Part shown: in pieces, positions 44,291 through 56,250 of the stretch
Numbering within the stretch: the first letter of the stretch is position 1
Layout: each line of letters opens with the position of its first letter
From: Mikania micrantha
Lineage: Eukaryota; Streptophyta; Magnoliopsida; Asterales; Asteraceae
DNA length: 64,000 bases
Reading direction: 5' to 3'
Assembly (NCBI GenBank): GCA_009363875.1
Contig: CM018692.1
Location: forward strand, 90,858,137-90,922,136
Translations under genes and position numbers: made by a program
Notes under the pieces: model-generated
Seen by the model: the letters and a program-made list of their open reading frames with translations, nothing else
What the model was told of the DNA's origin: nothing
Databases searched by the model: none

Positions 44291-47136
44291 TCCTCGACCT
44301 TCTGCATCATGCTAGCTCTACCATGTTCTTCCCATTCACCTACTAGTTCGTTTTAGACTCAGGGCGTGTAGAACCATCTTGGAGGTAGCTAACATAACCG
44401 TTTGAGGTTTAGGTGCGAACCAAGTGCCAAAAACCCTAGTTTTCATGTGATTCAAGCCTCATTACCTCGAGTTTTGCTGGATAAATCTTCAGATCGGTTG
44501 TACTTCTAGGTAGAGGATGATTGTAGCTACGTGTGGACACCAAGAACGCGAGATTTCACCACGAAATGAGCAAGATCTTGTAGTTTGAAGTTGAAAATTT
44601 TAGAGAGAGAAAGAAAAGCGGTTGAGAGAGTTTAGAGAGAGAGAAAGGGTGTAATAAATGACAAAAATGGTTCATTTAGCCCTTATATACCCCGAGGGTG
44701 TTCGGGTTCGTTTCGATTGCTCGTTTTTCTTCTCCGTTACGTTTCCGAATCGTTACGAGTATTTTGCGTATTTTAAATAAAAAGAATTTATTTTCAAATG
44801 TTTGGAAGGTGGTTATTTCTAGTAAATCTTCTAATTTGTTTTTCTTTACTTTATTATCGTTCGAGTCGTTTTTCGTTTTCGTTTCGCCAGAACGCGTCAC
44901 CTTCGCGCGTATTCGTTCGAATCGTCGCCCTAACGAACACGACGTTGGTTTCACTTTCTGATTCTTGTTTTCTACTTTTCAGTCATCATTTCAGAATGTT
45001 AAACCTTCATATCTATTCGTACAGATCGTCACCTATACGAATAATTCGTCGATTTAGCATTCTGTAACGACATCCGTTATGGTTTTGTTCTGTTTAACCT
45101 CGCATACGTTTATACATAATAGAATTAAATCAAGCATCTGTGTGTCAGTTTGGTGTTTTCTAATTTGGTTTTGACTGCTAAACTGTGAGATTTAATCAGA
45201 TTTCAGAAACAATTGCATAATTGTTTAGTGTCAAGCATCAAAATATCAATAGCATACAATAGTTCACATAGTTTGTACCTGAGTTACTGTGCAGATCACT
45301 GTTCCGGTAACGTTTCCAGCACTGATGTTACAGTTCGGCCAGCTCAGGTTCGTTGCTAGCTGGTTCGACCATGTTGGAGGTTTGCAGCACATGTAGGTTT
45401 GGTCGTTTAGGGTTCGGCCAACATACAAGGCTCGCCACTTTAAGGTTCGACCATGGTAGGGTTCGCAGCAACATGGTTCTAGGTTCGTGGAGGCTTGCTG
45501 AAATAGGTTGTTCGGCCACCATAGGTTCGGCTGATCTTCCTGTCACGAACCCTCAGTCCATGGCTGTTCATCATCTCCATCCTCGATCCTAGCTCGTTAC
45601 AGGTTTATCCATGGCTTCCTCACGCTCATACTAACTCGTTTTAGGGTTTTCAAAATGTAGAATTCGTTTAAAATGTAAGAATACAAACCGGTTGTTGTTA
45701 GTGTGAGAAACAAAAGTAAAACTCACAATTTACCTTCAAAACTCGATCAATGGCTCAAAATCTTCATGGGTTCTTGTTCTCCTCGATCACACGAACGTTT
45801 TGGCACCATGATCTTGCGAAATGGTTGAGAAACAAAGGAGAAATCATATAGAGAAGTTAGAGAGAGACTAGGGTGACGGGTTTGGAGGTTTTAGAGAGAG
45901 AAAGGGTTTGTGAAAATGAGAAAGAAGAAGTGATTCTTTATACTCCGGATCGTCCCCGCGTGCTCGGTCTCATTTATTACTCGTTAACATTATCACATTG
46001 CTTGGTTTTTGTCGTAAAACATATTTAAAATATGAAATGTTTAAATAATATAAATTCGTTTAATCACCATGATTTTAATTAAATTAGTTTTATAAAATGA
46101 TTTTATTTATTTTAGTTTAATCCTTTATTTAATAAAATTATTTTATTAACTTTTGGTTAAGATTGTGATTCCTAATAAATGTTTTTAAACTCTTCTTCTT
46201 AATTTAATATTGTTCGATATTATTTCGGTTATCTCGTCGAAACGCATTACTCACGTACGTATTCGTAAAGATCGTCACCTTTTTGAATCCAACGCTCGTA
46301 TCGTATTTCGATTCGATTTACGCTTTATGGAATATTGTTTCAGTATATTATTCCTAATAATTATATTCGTGTGAATCGTCACCCACGCGAATACATTATT
46401 AAGTTTAATATTGCTGTAATAACATTCGCGTTTGAATTTAATATTCGTAACCTCACCATTGCGTAGTTATTTTCAATAATGCTTTCATTATTTTATTCCT
46501 TTAAATATTATAACTTCCCAATCCAATTCCCACTAAACCATATCACTGACACATACATGATAGACCGAAATAAGCTTATGTATAGGGCATATTTAGGAGT
46601 AGGTCGCAACCTATCCAGCCACCTTCCCACCACCATTTCGATAAACCATAACCATGTGTCCTTGACTATGTTTAGTAACCAACCAATAACCAACTCATAA
46701 ACCTTTGTCATTTCAAACCAAAACCTCGGATTCTCCTCATCAAATCTTCAACACTGATATAATCATGATAAACCGAAGATGGTTTATGTATAGGGCATAC
46801 GTAGAAGTCAGTCGAAACTGCTTTAGCTGCCATCCCACCACCTCTTCGATAGACCATGATTATACCCATGTCTATCTTTGGTGATAGAATCCTATACTAC
46901 TACCAATCCCAAATCAAATCATATCATCATAATTCAATTGCAATAAACTCTCTGGTTCTGTCTAGTTATTTTCCAAACTAGATTTCCCATGGTTTGTGCT
47001 CATAATTATATGTTCTCAATATGTATACCAACGATAATAACATCCAATAATTCATAGTAATCATCAATTATCAAATCAGGCTTTATCAATACAATTAAAC
47101 ATGTATAGACAATACCCAAAATACAGTGAGGTTACA

Positions 47137-48359
47137 ATGGAGGTATTGAATCATAACATAGACATTATAAATCCAAGGAAAGGTAACACCATAGCCTTTA
47201 GATGTTGTAATGTATCACCATTAGAATCTTAGGTATGATATTATTAGCTTTCTTGTATCATAACATATATATTATTCAACAAAGGAAAGAGGACATCATA
47301 TCTTGTGAGATTTAGTAAGTATGATATCATAAGACTTGATATTGTATAAACAATGCATTGAAATCATTTTGAATTTGATTAAAAATATTAAGGAGTTGTA
47401 TCCAAGCTGTACACCTTTTGACTTATTAGAATTAATGTTATTTGCAAAATGTAACATGTTTTGACCTATAGGTAAAATACTCTCGTTAATAATCCCCAGG
47501 AAAGCTAGACTAGTCCCTCGTCAGGGATTATGAATCGCTTTCCTAGACAAGAGTCTCAACTACCGGCATTCATCCTTCCAGTTACCACATATTCATCTAA
47601 CAAACTTAATTCTAACGAGGATTTGAATCAAAATTGAACGTTTAGTAAAATTATAGAAAGGTAAATCATTTGATCTTGTTTCAAACAATAGGAATGGTAT
47701 TCAAAATTGAACACCAGGTGACATATTAGAATAATTTAGTTTGTAAACCGTTTGGTGTAATATGTTTTGGCCTATAAGTGGTCATAATCTCATCAGAAGT
47801 CCCTAGGAAAGCTAGACAGGTCCCACAGTACCTCGGGGATTTATACGAATAGCTTTCCTAGACAGGATTTCTAACTATTGTTACTACACTCTTCCAGTTA
47901 CTACATATCCACCTCACAAACTTAATTCTAACAAGATCTTAAAAATGAATATTGGAATTCCTATTTTGTCTAAGAAATATTATTAGGCATTATGCCTAAT
48001 GAGTTTATATTTCTAACATCTAAGGATTGTTTGCACATATGTGAGCTTGAAATGGAGTTTACTTAAAGCAGGTTTAGATCAATTGCTTAACTAAGTAAAT
48101 CCGATGATAAAAAGTTATCTTAATCTAAGGCATTCCTAACTAAGTGTAAGGAAAGGCATATTAACAACTATGGCATTCCTCTATGGTAACATGTATATAT
48201 ATATCAAACAACGATTATTACATAACACATGGAACATAAGCAAGTAGTAAACAAACAATAATAATATGAGATAACCCATATTTGGGTTAGCTTAGTTATA
48301 GTCTAGGCCACCATTTTTTAATAACCTAGATCCATATAACCATGGCTCTGATACCAATC
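47137..48359 (-). mobile_element. Element E3: leader and primer site
   Basis: Resumes the ~120-bp array after E2, then two ~310-bp direct repeats (about 47450-47640 and 47760-47945) marked by AGGAAAGCTAGAC, AGCTTTCCTAGACA-like and CTTCCAGTTAC.ACATAT blocks. Ends with a hairpin at 48294-48341 and the primer site at 48344-48356 (inverted TGGTATCAGAGCC). No gag-pol was found in E3. Confidence 0.65.
48294..48341 (-). other. Post-PBS hairpin, E3
   Basis: Sense GGTTATA ... TATAACT with inner CTAGG / CCTAG, three bases from the E3 primer site. Same architecture as in E1, E2 and E4. Confidence 0.7.
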
Positions 48360-48395
48360 TGTCACACCCGACCGACGACGAAAAATGTCGGGGCG
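48360..48395 (-). repeat. E3 5' LTR stub
   Basis: TGTCACACCCGACCGACGAC ... GTCGGGGCG equals the first bases at 13694-13730. It is cut after GGGGCG by E4. The rest of this LTR would lie right of E4, outside the recognisable window. Confidence 0.7.
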
Positions 48396-48876
48396 CGTCA
48401 CACCCCAAGCCGACGGGCTGGATCGACTTTCCTGTCGGGCGGAAATGTCTCAGGGCGCAATATCAGGTGATAATTGGTATGATCAAATTGTTTACATTGC
48501 ACATGATATAAAGTGAGAAAGCACTAAATGAAATAGAATTACAAAGTTAAATTACATTAGTATCGTTCATAATTTAACAATGTAAATCTATCAATAACAT
48601 CATAAAGATCTATCTTATATTTGCACAAGATATACAAAATAATTCATATAATGATGTTCAAAAATATGCACATCCAAAAATACTAGGTCCTCTATCTGGG
48701 CATCCTAGTCCAAAAGCACGAACTTCTTAGTTAACCTATTCGTCACCTGAGACGTCATGCAAGAAAATAAAGTCAACACATGGTTGGTGAGTTCATATAG
48801 TTTTGTTATTGAAATTGAATTTGTACAAACCTGACCAAGTGATAGCCTTAACCTCACTAACAACCACCTATACTAT

Positions 48877-48950
48877 CCAGTCAAGTATGCCTATATATAG
48901 GGCATACGTAGGGTCAAGCCCAGCCGCCAGCCCACCACATACCGAACCAC
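48877..48950 (-). repeat. TATA-hairpin module, E4 left LTR
   Basis: Sense arms GGTTCGGTATG / CATACTTGACT pair in 10 of 11 positions including three G.U. Core GTGGTGGGCTGGCGG and CGTATGCCCTATATATAGGC. Right LTR copy at 56731-56804. Confidence 0.72.
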
Positions 48951-49014
48951 ATAGAATATTGTTGTTAATGATAATTAAGCGTTTCACTCTCAACCATCAT
49001 CTCACTTGTTTCGT

Positions 49015-49140
49015 TAGTTTCATCACCAAACTTTTTCCGTTAGATTCGTCAAAACACTTGATTCGTTAGTTTCGTCAAAACACTTGATTCGTTAGTTTCG
49101 TCAAAACACTTGATTCGTTAGTTTCGTCAAAACATTAGTT
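49015..49140 (-). repeat. ~30-bp TTCGTTAG tandem repeat
   Basis: Four units of GATTCGTTAGTTTCGTCAAA-ACACTT. The right LTR (56860-56955) has only a reduced version. Confidence 0.85.
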
Positions 49141-50599
49141 TCGTTAGTTCCTTCACTCACATAACAACACCATAGCAATGTGGAAAATGTGGAAGTTGAT
49201 AATTAAAATGCTTATATAAATTAATAAATAAACATTCAATTAATAGCTAAGTCCTAATGATTGGCCTTGGTCAAACTCGAGTAGACTAGTATATCAATCA
49301 AAGGTTCTTAGAAGTTAGGGGATTCTGCAAGTATCATAAAACATGTGACCTATAATCAATCAGTCTAACTAGGACGTCTTTTGAAATATAGGATTTTATT
49401 GATTCTTTCTTGATTCGTCTAGATTCGTTCTTGATTCATATAGATTCGTTGGCACATGTTATCTTTGATATGTACCAGACTTTTCCCTGAAAATGATTTA
49501 TTGATTCGTTGCAAGATGTACTTGATTCGTTGGTCATTGAATACTAGATTCGTTGAAATTGTTTCGTTGGATTCGTTGAACTCACGCACTTGTTTTGTCA
49601 AAATACTAGAAAATAGTTTCGTTTGATTCATCAAAATGTTTATTTTAGCTCAAATATCCACTTATGTTATAAGTAGATAAGCTTGGTAAAACCTGCGTAA
49701 AAATCTACCTAGACATGGTCTAGGGTATCAGCATACAACATACATAAGGTTTCGGTCTCGGTGTGCAACTAAGTGTCCTAATATTTACTAATGTTTTACT
49801 AGAAGTCCTCTAATTATTCTAAGTTATGTACCTTCTATGAACCCTTATCCCCTATTTGATAACCACTAAACTTTATTTACATACGGTTTATACGAGTAAA
49901 AGACATGACATTTTAAAAGATCATCATTTATAAAATCTTATTTAGTTACAAAATATCAAGTTTAGAAGATCATCTAAGTTATTTTAAAGGATTTAGTAAA
50001 TTAAGTTATCATGATTTACAAATCAATACATTTCAATAAAACATAATTTATGTCTTTATGAAAATTATAAGTTAAATTGTAGGACTTAGGTTAACCTTAT
50101 TGGATAAACCCTAAGTCCCTCAATAATTCTTTGTTACCTCGGGTTCTTGTTCATCCTCGTGCATACATCACTTTAGATTTTTCATTTCAAACAATCTAAG
50201 TTGACTACATAATGCATGAAATTACTAAGTGTTGGAAGTTGACACATAGGATCAACACATCCATACTTAGTTAATTTCTTTGAACTTCCATAGTTCTTAA
50301 CTTGTTACTTTAGTTCTTTGAAATCCATAGTCACCTGACACACTCTTAGTTTGTTGTGATTTTTTTATGAATTATACTTTGTTAAAGTAAAACCACCAAC
50401 TTTGTAGTAAAAATTTGGCTAATTCTCTTTATACATAAACCTTGTGTTCTCTTGACCAAAGATGAATTTGTTATAACCCTTTGACATGTTTTAAAAACTA
50501 TGTCTTATGATTTTAACAATTGTTTTAAGGTTTATCTATGTTTTTAACCCAAAGTTTAAGTAGTGTAAATGAGAACATCTTAACCCATTGCACACAAAC

Positions 50600-50990
50600 C
50601 CCCTATGGTTTCTCGAATACAATCAGTTGGGTGTTCTCGGCATATATGCTCGAGAAAGGTGGCGTTCTCAACCACTCATAGGGTTTCTTGAATTTGGGGT
50701 GCTCAAAAAGGGTTCTCAAATTTGTTATAGGTGTTCTCGAATTGGAAAGGTCCTTCCATAAATTGGGTTTCTCGAATTTGGTCACCAATTGTGTTCTCGA
50801 GTTGGTCATACAATATGTTCTCGAATTCAAGAGGTTCCTCGGCTTGTATAAAAGTGGTTTTCGAATTTTGTGGCTTTCTAATTATGAGGATTCTCGAATC
50901 TAAGGGTTTTAAAGGAAAGGTTCTCGAATTGCTAATGAGTTTCTCGACTTTAAGGTTTAAAACAAGAAGGGTTCTTGAATGTTTCATATT
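50600..50990 (-). repeat. TTCTCGAAT tract in E4 LTR
   Basis: About 14 copies of GTTCTCGAATT or GTTTCTCGAATTTGG with variable spacing. Sense side is downstream of the LTR TATA box. Repeated at 58065-58440 in the right LTR. It yields overlapping spurious ORFs on both strands. Confidence 0.82.
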
Positions 50991-51904
50991 CAACCTTCCC
51001 GTTCCCAAAACTTCACGAAACTTGCAGGTTTCATAAAATACCTTTTTTAAGTCATCCAAAGCTTAGTCCAACTCAAGCCAAGAGTCCTTAAGTAGTTTTT
51101 TTGTGCATTCCTTAGCAATTTTTAAATGTTTAAATTGGTTTAGAAGTTTACCTCTCCGGAATAGTAGAAAACCCTCAAAAACCGAATCTTCTCTCTAAAA
51201 CTGCAACTGATTCAGCTCGTTTCACAGCAGATCGTTCTACCTTGTGTATTCTTGTCGTTTTCACGATTGTTTTGAATACTAGAACGTCGAATTTGGTGGA
51301 TAAATGAAGGAGTTATGAAAGTTTAGAGGAACTGAGAGAGTAGAGAGAGAGAGAGTATCGGGATTCTAGAGAGAGAAAGGGTTGTTGGGTATTAAATGTG
51401 AAGAATAAATGATACACTAAGGTTTTTATACCCCGTATCAGTTCGGGTTCATTTTCGTTTTTAGGTTTTAGCTTTCGTTACATTACGAAACAAAACGTAC
51501 ATTCAGAACACGTCGACAACTGTACTTTCAGATTTGCTTATCTAATCATTAGAGATCATTCAAAACGTTAAACTCACATATATATTCACGTAACGACATC
51601 CGTCATTGTTTTGTTCTGTACATTCTCACATACGTTTATACATAATAAAATCCTGACTAACATGCACATAATAGTTTTGTGTTGTCAGATATGATTCTGA
51701 CTGTTAACCATGGTTTCACAACATGTTTCTGAAATAGATTCGTACTAGTTTCATGTTGAATCATCAAATAACAAGAAATAGGTTTGTAATACACATAGTT
51801 TCGTACCTGGTCTACTATACACGTTACTGTTCCGCCTATGGTCCGGACACTAATGTTACAGTCTCCCCTTGTTAGAGAAATTTCGTCCCGAAATTTAAGA
51901 ATCG

Positions 51905-54701
51905 TTATCGGGTACGGTTTCCACTACAAAACAGATGGGGATACTTGGACTTCATGTGATCCTCGCGTCCCCAAGTAAACTTAGGTCCAAGCTTGGAATT
52001 CCATCGAACCTTAACAATCAGAATACGGCTTCTCTTTAGTTGTTTAAATTCACGATCCATAATCTCCAAAGGTTGTTCAAAAAAGCGTAATTGTTCGTCC
52101 ACTTGTATTTCCTCAATTGGTATGATTGATGATTCGTCTGCTAGGAATTTCTTAAGGTTCGAGACGTGAAACACGTCATGCACACCGCTGAGTTCATCTG
52201 GTAAGCTTCAACATGACTCAGCCTCCCACTTGGAATTCCAACGGCTTGCGCCGTTTGTCGGCGTAGCTCTTTTGTCTGCTTCAAGCTGCTTGTAACCTTT
52301 GTTGTATCTGAGCGATCTTATCAGTTGTTTCCTAAATGAGTTCGGGCCCAGTTATTCGATTATCCCCTACTTCGGTCCAACAAATCAGTGACCGACATTT
52401 TCGACCATAAAGAGCTTCGAATGGAGCGCATCCAATGCTACTATGGTAACTGTTATTGTAGGAGAATTATATCAGTGGCAAATTAGAATCCCAATTCCCA
52501 CCGAAATTCAAAATACATGTTTGCAACATGTCATCTAGGGTCTGTCTGGTATGTTCTCTTTGACCGTTCGTTTGTGGATGGTAAGGCGTACTCAAGTTCA
52601 AGTTCGTCCCTTGCGATTTCCGCAACAACTGCCAAAATCTTGACGTGAATCTTCTATCTCAATCAGAAATGATAGACAATGGTACACGGTGGCGCACCAC
52701 TATCTTGTTGATGTATAATCTAGCCAGTTTATCCATCGTGAAAGTTTCACGCATCGGCAAGAAGTGAACAGATTTGATTAATCTATCAACGATAACCCAT
52801 ATCGTATTGTGACCACCGGAAGTGAGGGGTAGCTTGGTAATAAAATTCATAGCTATTTGTTCCCACTTCCACAGCGGAATCTCGGGCTGTTCCAATAAAC
52901 CAAACGGTTTCTGGTGTTCAACTTTAAGTTTTGCACACGTCAAACATCGACCGACATACTCGGCTATATCTTTCTTCATTCCCAGCCACCAATAAAATTC
53001 CCGTAAATCTTGGTACATTTTATCAACGCCTGGGTGTACTGAGTATCTGGACTTGTGTGCTTCGTCAAAAATGAGTTTACTCAGTTCATCTACTGCAGGT
53101 ATCAACACGCGATCCTGATAGTATATAACTCCATCTACTTTCGTCTCAAATTGTCATTCTGCTTCACAATCAAGTTCTTTCTTCAGATTTCCTCATTCTA
53201 CTGATTCCTGTTGTCCTTGAATAATCTTTTCGCGTAAGCTCGTTTGCACAGTCATTCCCATTGCTCTGACGCGCAGGGGTTTGACCCGTTCCTTCCGGCT
53301 CAAAGCATCTGCCACAACATTTGCTTTGCCCGGTTGATACTTAATCACACAGTCATAATAATTTAGAAGTTCAACTCAACGACGGTGTCGCATGTTGAGT
53401 TTCTTCTGATCAAAGATATGTTGTAGACTTTTGTGATAAGTGAAGATGGTGAACTTAGTGCCATACAAGTAATGTCTCCAAATCTTCAACACGAAGACTA
53501 CTCCTCCCAGTTCTAGATCATGAGTTGTGTAGTTTTTCTCATGAATCTTCAATTGTTTTGATGTGTACGCGATAACTTTGTCTCGCTGCATTAATACGCA
53601 ACCAAGTCCCTGACGGGAAGCGTCACCATACACTGCAAAGTCGTCTGTACCCTATGGGAGAGATAATATTAGAGCATCACATAACTTCTGTTTCAATGTC
53701 TGGAAATTATCTTTTTGTTTCTGCTCCCAAACAATCTGCTCACTTTTCTGAGTTAACTTGGTGAGAGGCAAAGCTATCTTAGAAAAGTTTGAAATAAACC
53801 TTCTATAATATCCCGTGAGTCCCAAAAAAGACCGTATCTCCGTTGGTGTTGTCAGAGTATCACAATTCTTGATCGTCACGATCTTGGCAGGGTCTACGTG
53901 TATTCTTACACTGTTGACTACATGATCCAAGAATTGAACTTCCCTTAGCTAAAAGTAATACTTAGATAATTTGGCATAGAGTTGTTCTTTCTTCAATAGC
54001 TCCAAGATTTTCCTGAGGTGTTGCTCATGTTCAACTTTGCTCTTGGAATAAATCAGTATGTCATGGATAAAGACAATGAAAAATTGATACAAATACAGCT
54101 TGCACACTTTGTTCATGAGATCCATGAAAACTACTGGTGCATTTGTCAATCCGAAAGGCATCTCTATAAATTCGTAATGCCCATACCTAGTTCGGAAAAC
54201 CGTTTTAGGTATGTCTTCTTCTTGAACTTTGAGCTGACGATATCCTGATCACAAATCAATGTTGGAAAAATACTGTGCTCCTTGTTGTTGATCAAAAAGA
54301 TCATCAATCTTCGACAATGGATACTGATTCTTGATGGTTAATTTGTTCAGTTCCTAGTAATCTATGCACATCCGAAAGGATCCATCCTTCTTTTTCACGA
54401 ACAATACCAGAGCTCCCCAAGGTGAGTAGCTCGGTTGGATGAAATCCGCATATAATAATTCTTGCAATCTGTTTGATAATTACTGCATCTCTGAAGGTGC
54501 TAATCTGTAAGGAAATTTTGCAATAGGAGTTGCTCCAGGAACTAAGTCTATACGTAATTCTACTGGTCGTGCCAGTGGTAAACCAGGTAAATCATTAGGA
54601 AACACTACAGGATACTCTTTTACACGTCTTGCATCTTGATCTTGTCTTTCTCTCTTTCCACCACGTGAGCCAGGAAAGCTATGCACTGCTTCTATAAACA
54701 T
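51905..54701 (-). pseudogene. pol: E4 pol, heavily decayed
   Basis: Read from 54701 downward: the spacer before RT (PNDLPGLPLARPVELRIDLV) to a stop at 54480; RT with PFGLTNAPVVF and an altered active site FIHD (54161-53949); the connection (GLTGYYRRFISNF, 53930-53652); RNase H (GDASRQGLGCVL, 53633-53376); integrase zinc region and core (HKSRYSVH, CLTC, 53108-52659); chromodomain-like end (52183-51905). Each step is separated by stops or phase changes. About 125 bases before the chromodomain are missing relative to 59850-59990. Confidence 0.85.
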
Positions 54702-55339
54702 TTATGTGCTTTTATGCACGGAATTATCTTGACACTTTGTTTAGCTTGACTCCCCCGTACTTCCAACACTCGATCGTTCGTCATTGGAATTCGAGGCAGC
54801 CTTTTGGAACAGATGGCTTCCACCCTATGGAGAGATAGCAAGTCCATCCCGACAATGATATCGATAATGCCCAACTCAATTGGTATGAAATCGATGTTGA
54901 ATGTTTGGCCATTAAGTGTTAATGGGCAGTTTCTAAATATTGTACTAACTGTGATTTGTTTCCCATTCGCTACTTCAATAATATAAGGGGAGCCTAAAGA
55001 TTCCTCAACATGATTGAGTTGGCATGCAAAGTCGGCTGAGATAAAACTCTGATTCACACCAGTGTGAAAAAGAATAGATGCATAAAAGTCATGTAAAAGA
55101 AATGTACCGGTGACCACGTTCGGGTCCTGACGAGCAGCTGGAGCTCCCAATGAGAAAGCTCTTTCGTGCGGTGCCTGAACTGCCCGTTGCATCTTCTTTG
55201 GACAGTTCCTTGAAAAGTGACCAACTTCGCCACAGTTATAGCATCCGCCATTGTTTTGATTCGATTGTTGGGTGGAAGGAGAGCTAAAGCAGCATTGTTC
55301 ACTGCTTGAGCGGGTGCCATTCTGTATTGTTGGACCCAA
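54692..55339 (-). pseudogene. pol: E4 zinc knuckle and inactive protease
   Basis: One CCHC knuckle (CYNCGEVGHFSRNC) and a protease-like domain with DIIVGMDLLS. The catalytic triad position reads HTGV where E1 has DTGA, so the aspartate is gone. Ends into a stop at 54692. Confidence 0.85.
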
Positions 55340-56074
55340 TGGCCAAAGTAACAGGAATTGCTGCTATAACCATGCCCTGGACACAGGCTGGTAATCCGCC
55401 TACATACCTGTCAATCAGCTTCTCCAGTGTTGGTACCATGTCTGGAACCAACGCTACCAACTCTTGATAGCGGGTAGTATAGCCCTTGTGATCAGCTCCT
55501 TTCATCACATTAATTGACAGCTCAGTTTCCATCCTCTGTAGTTTGTTCTTCGGACATAACTCATTCCGCCATAGAGTCTTGAAATCTGCCCTGGGCAATG
55601 GCAATGGCAATGCCTCTTCTCTACCTCTAGCTCGGATTTGTGAATTCCACCATGTCAAGGCTCGCTTGTTGAATGATCCTGCACCATAGCTAACCTTGTG
55701 GTGCTTGTTTTCCAGAGTAGTCTCCATTTTTTCTATCCATTGGATTAATCCAACGGCTCCTTCAGTACCGCTAAATCTTGGCGGTTTGCGTCCCACGAAT
55801 GACCTGTAGGAATAGTCAGGTGCAGTGTCGGTGGTTCCACTAGCTTCTCCTGATGAGTTCCCATTATTGTTACTATTGCTCTGAATCCGGTTGATCATGT
55901 ATGGAATTACTTCTTTCAGCTGAAGGGTCAGTAGAGTTGCCAAAGCAATAGTGGCAGGATCCAGCTCCGGATTCTGGTTGTGGTGTGGAGTGTGTGGGGA
56001 GGAGGAAGTGGAGGAGGAGGTGGCGGTGGCGGTGGTGGTGGATGCAATAGAGGAGGTGGTATTCTGGGCGGCAT
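55299..56074 (-). pseudogene. gag: E4 gag with polyproline N-terminus
   Basis: Start MPPRIPP at 56072-56074, aligned with MPPR of E1 and E2 gag. A proline-rich run coded by the GGTGGC/GGAGGA-like stretch 56001-56044 follows, then a phase change near 55950. 55943-55299 has the capsid block (FSGTEGAVGLIQWIEKME, LTWWN, ELCPKNKLQRMET, RYQELVALVPDMVP, RYVGGLP). The proline expansion is unique to this copy among the three. Confidence 0.82.
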
Positions 56075-56178
56075 TCTGATCACAACCGAAAGAAGATCAG
56101 TTAGTGCAATGATCGAATGCAGAAGACACAATGCAAGTAAATTCCTAAGTCCTATGTTCTCTACATGAATGGTCCCTA

Positions 56179-56247
56179 GGTTATAGTCTAGGCCAAACTA
56201 TTTAAATAAATGACCTATGTTTCTCTATAACCATGGCCCTAATACCA
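56179..56247 (-). promoter_or_regulatory. E4 post-PBS hairpin and primer site
   Basis: Primer site at 56235-56247 is inverted TGGTATTAGGGCC, two changes from tRNA-Met type. Hairpin 56179-56232: sense GGTTATAG / CTATAACC with inner ATAGGTC / GGCCTA. Confidence 0.72.
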
Positions 56248-56250
56248 ATC

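Larger units (their letters stand above)
41469..45332 (-). mobile_element. Solo LTR nested in E2 (3864 bp)
   Basis: TGTCACACCCCGAGCCGG ... CACTGATGTTACA with target duplication GTTCG on both sides (41464-41468 and 45333-45337). No internal region, primer site or pol. It holds a terminal GC hairpin (41469-41530), hairpin CAACCCAATGGTTG (41859-41872), two TATA modules, ~58-bp repeats, AGCATT repeats, its own GGTTCG tract (43860-44290) and a minus-strand TATATAA (44683-44689). Solo LTRs arise by recombination between the two LTRs of one element. Confidence 0.9.
30103..47136 (-). mobile_element. Element E2: Tekay-type retrotransposon with nested solo LTR
   Basis: Minus-strand element flanked by the target duplication ATGGA (30098-30102 and 47137-47141). 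Its 3' LTR is 30103-33703, internal region 33704-39625 and 5' LTR 39626-47136; the last is split by a solo LTR. Without that insert the element is about 13.2 kb. Gag-pol is fully represented but broken by at least five frameshifts or stops. The LTRs differ more than those of E1, including a ~50-base gap near 33030 relative to 46412-46470, so E2 is older than E1. Confidence 0.9.
39626..47136 (-). repeat. E2 5' LTR, split by solo LTR
   Basis: Two parts, 39626-41468 and 45333-47136, colinear with 30103-33703. The split is inside the GGTTCG tract. Its hairpin at 39939-39955 and its two TATA modules match those of the other LTR. TATA box on the minus strand at 45936-45942. Confidence 0.9.
48396..51860 (-). 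repeat. E4 left LTR (3465 bp)
   Basis: CGTCACACCCCAAGCCGACG ... CACTAATGTTACA; the first T is changed to C. Contains hairpin CAACACATGGTTG (48774-48786), a TATA module (48877-48950), TTCGTTAGTTTCGTCAAAAC repeats (49015-49140), GATTCGTT words (49385-49640), a TTCTCGAAT tract (50600-50990) and TATAAAAA on the minus strand (51423-51430). Confidence 0.85.

Noticed and set aside
50703..51059. Overlapping 118/101-residue ORFs on both strands, repeated near 58159-58492
   Set aside because: Produced by TTCTCGAAT repeats, open on both strands; no protein features.
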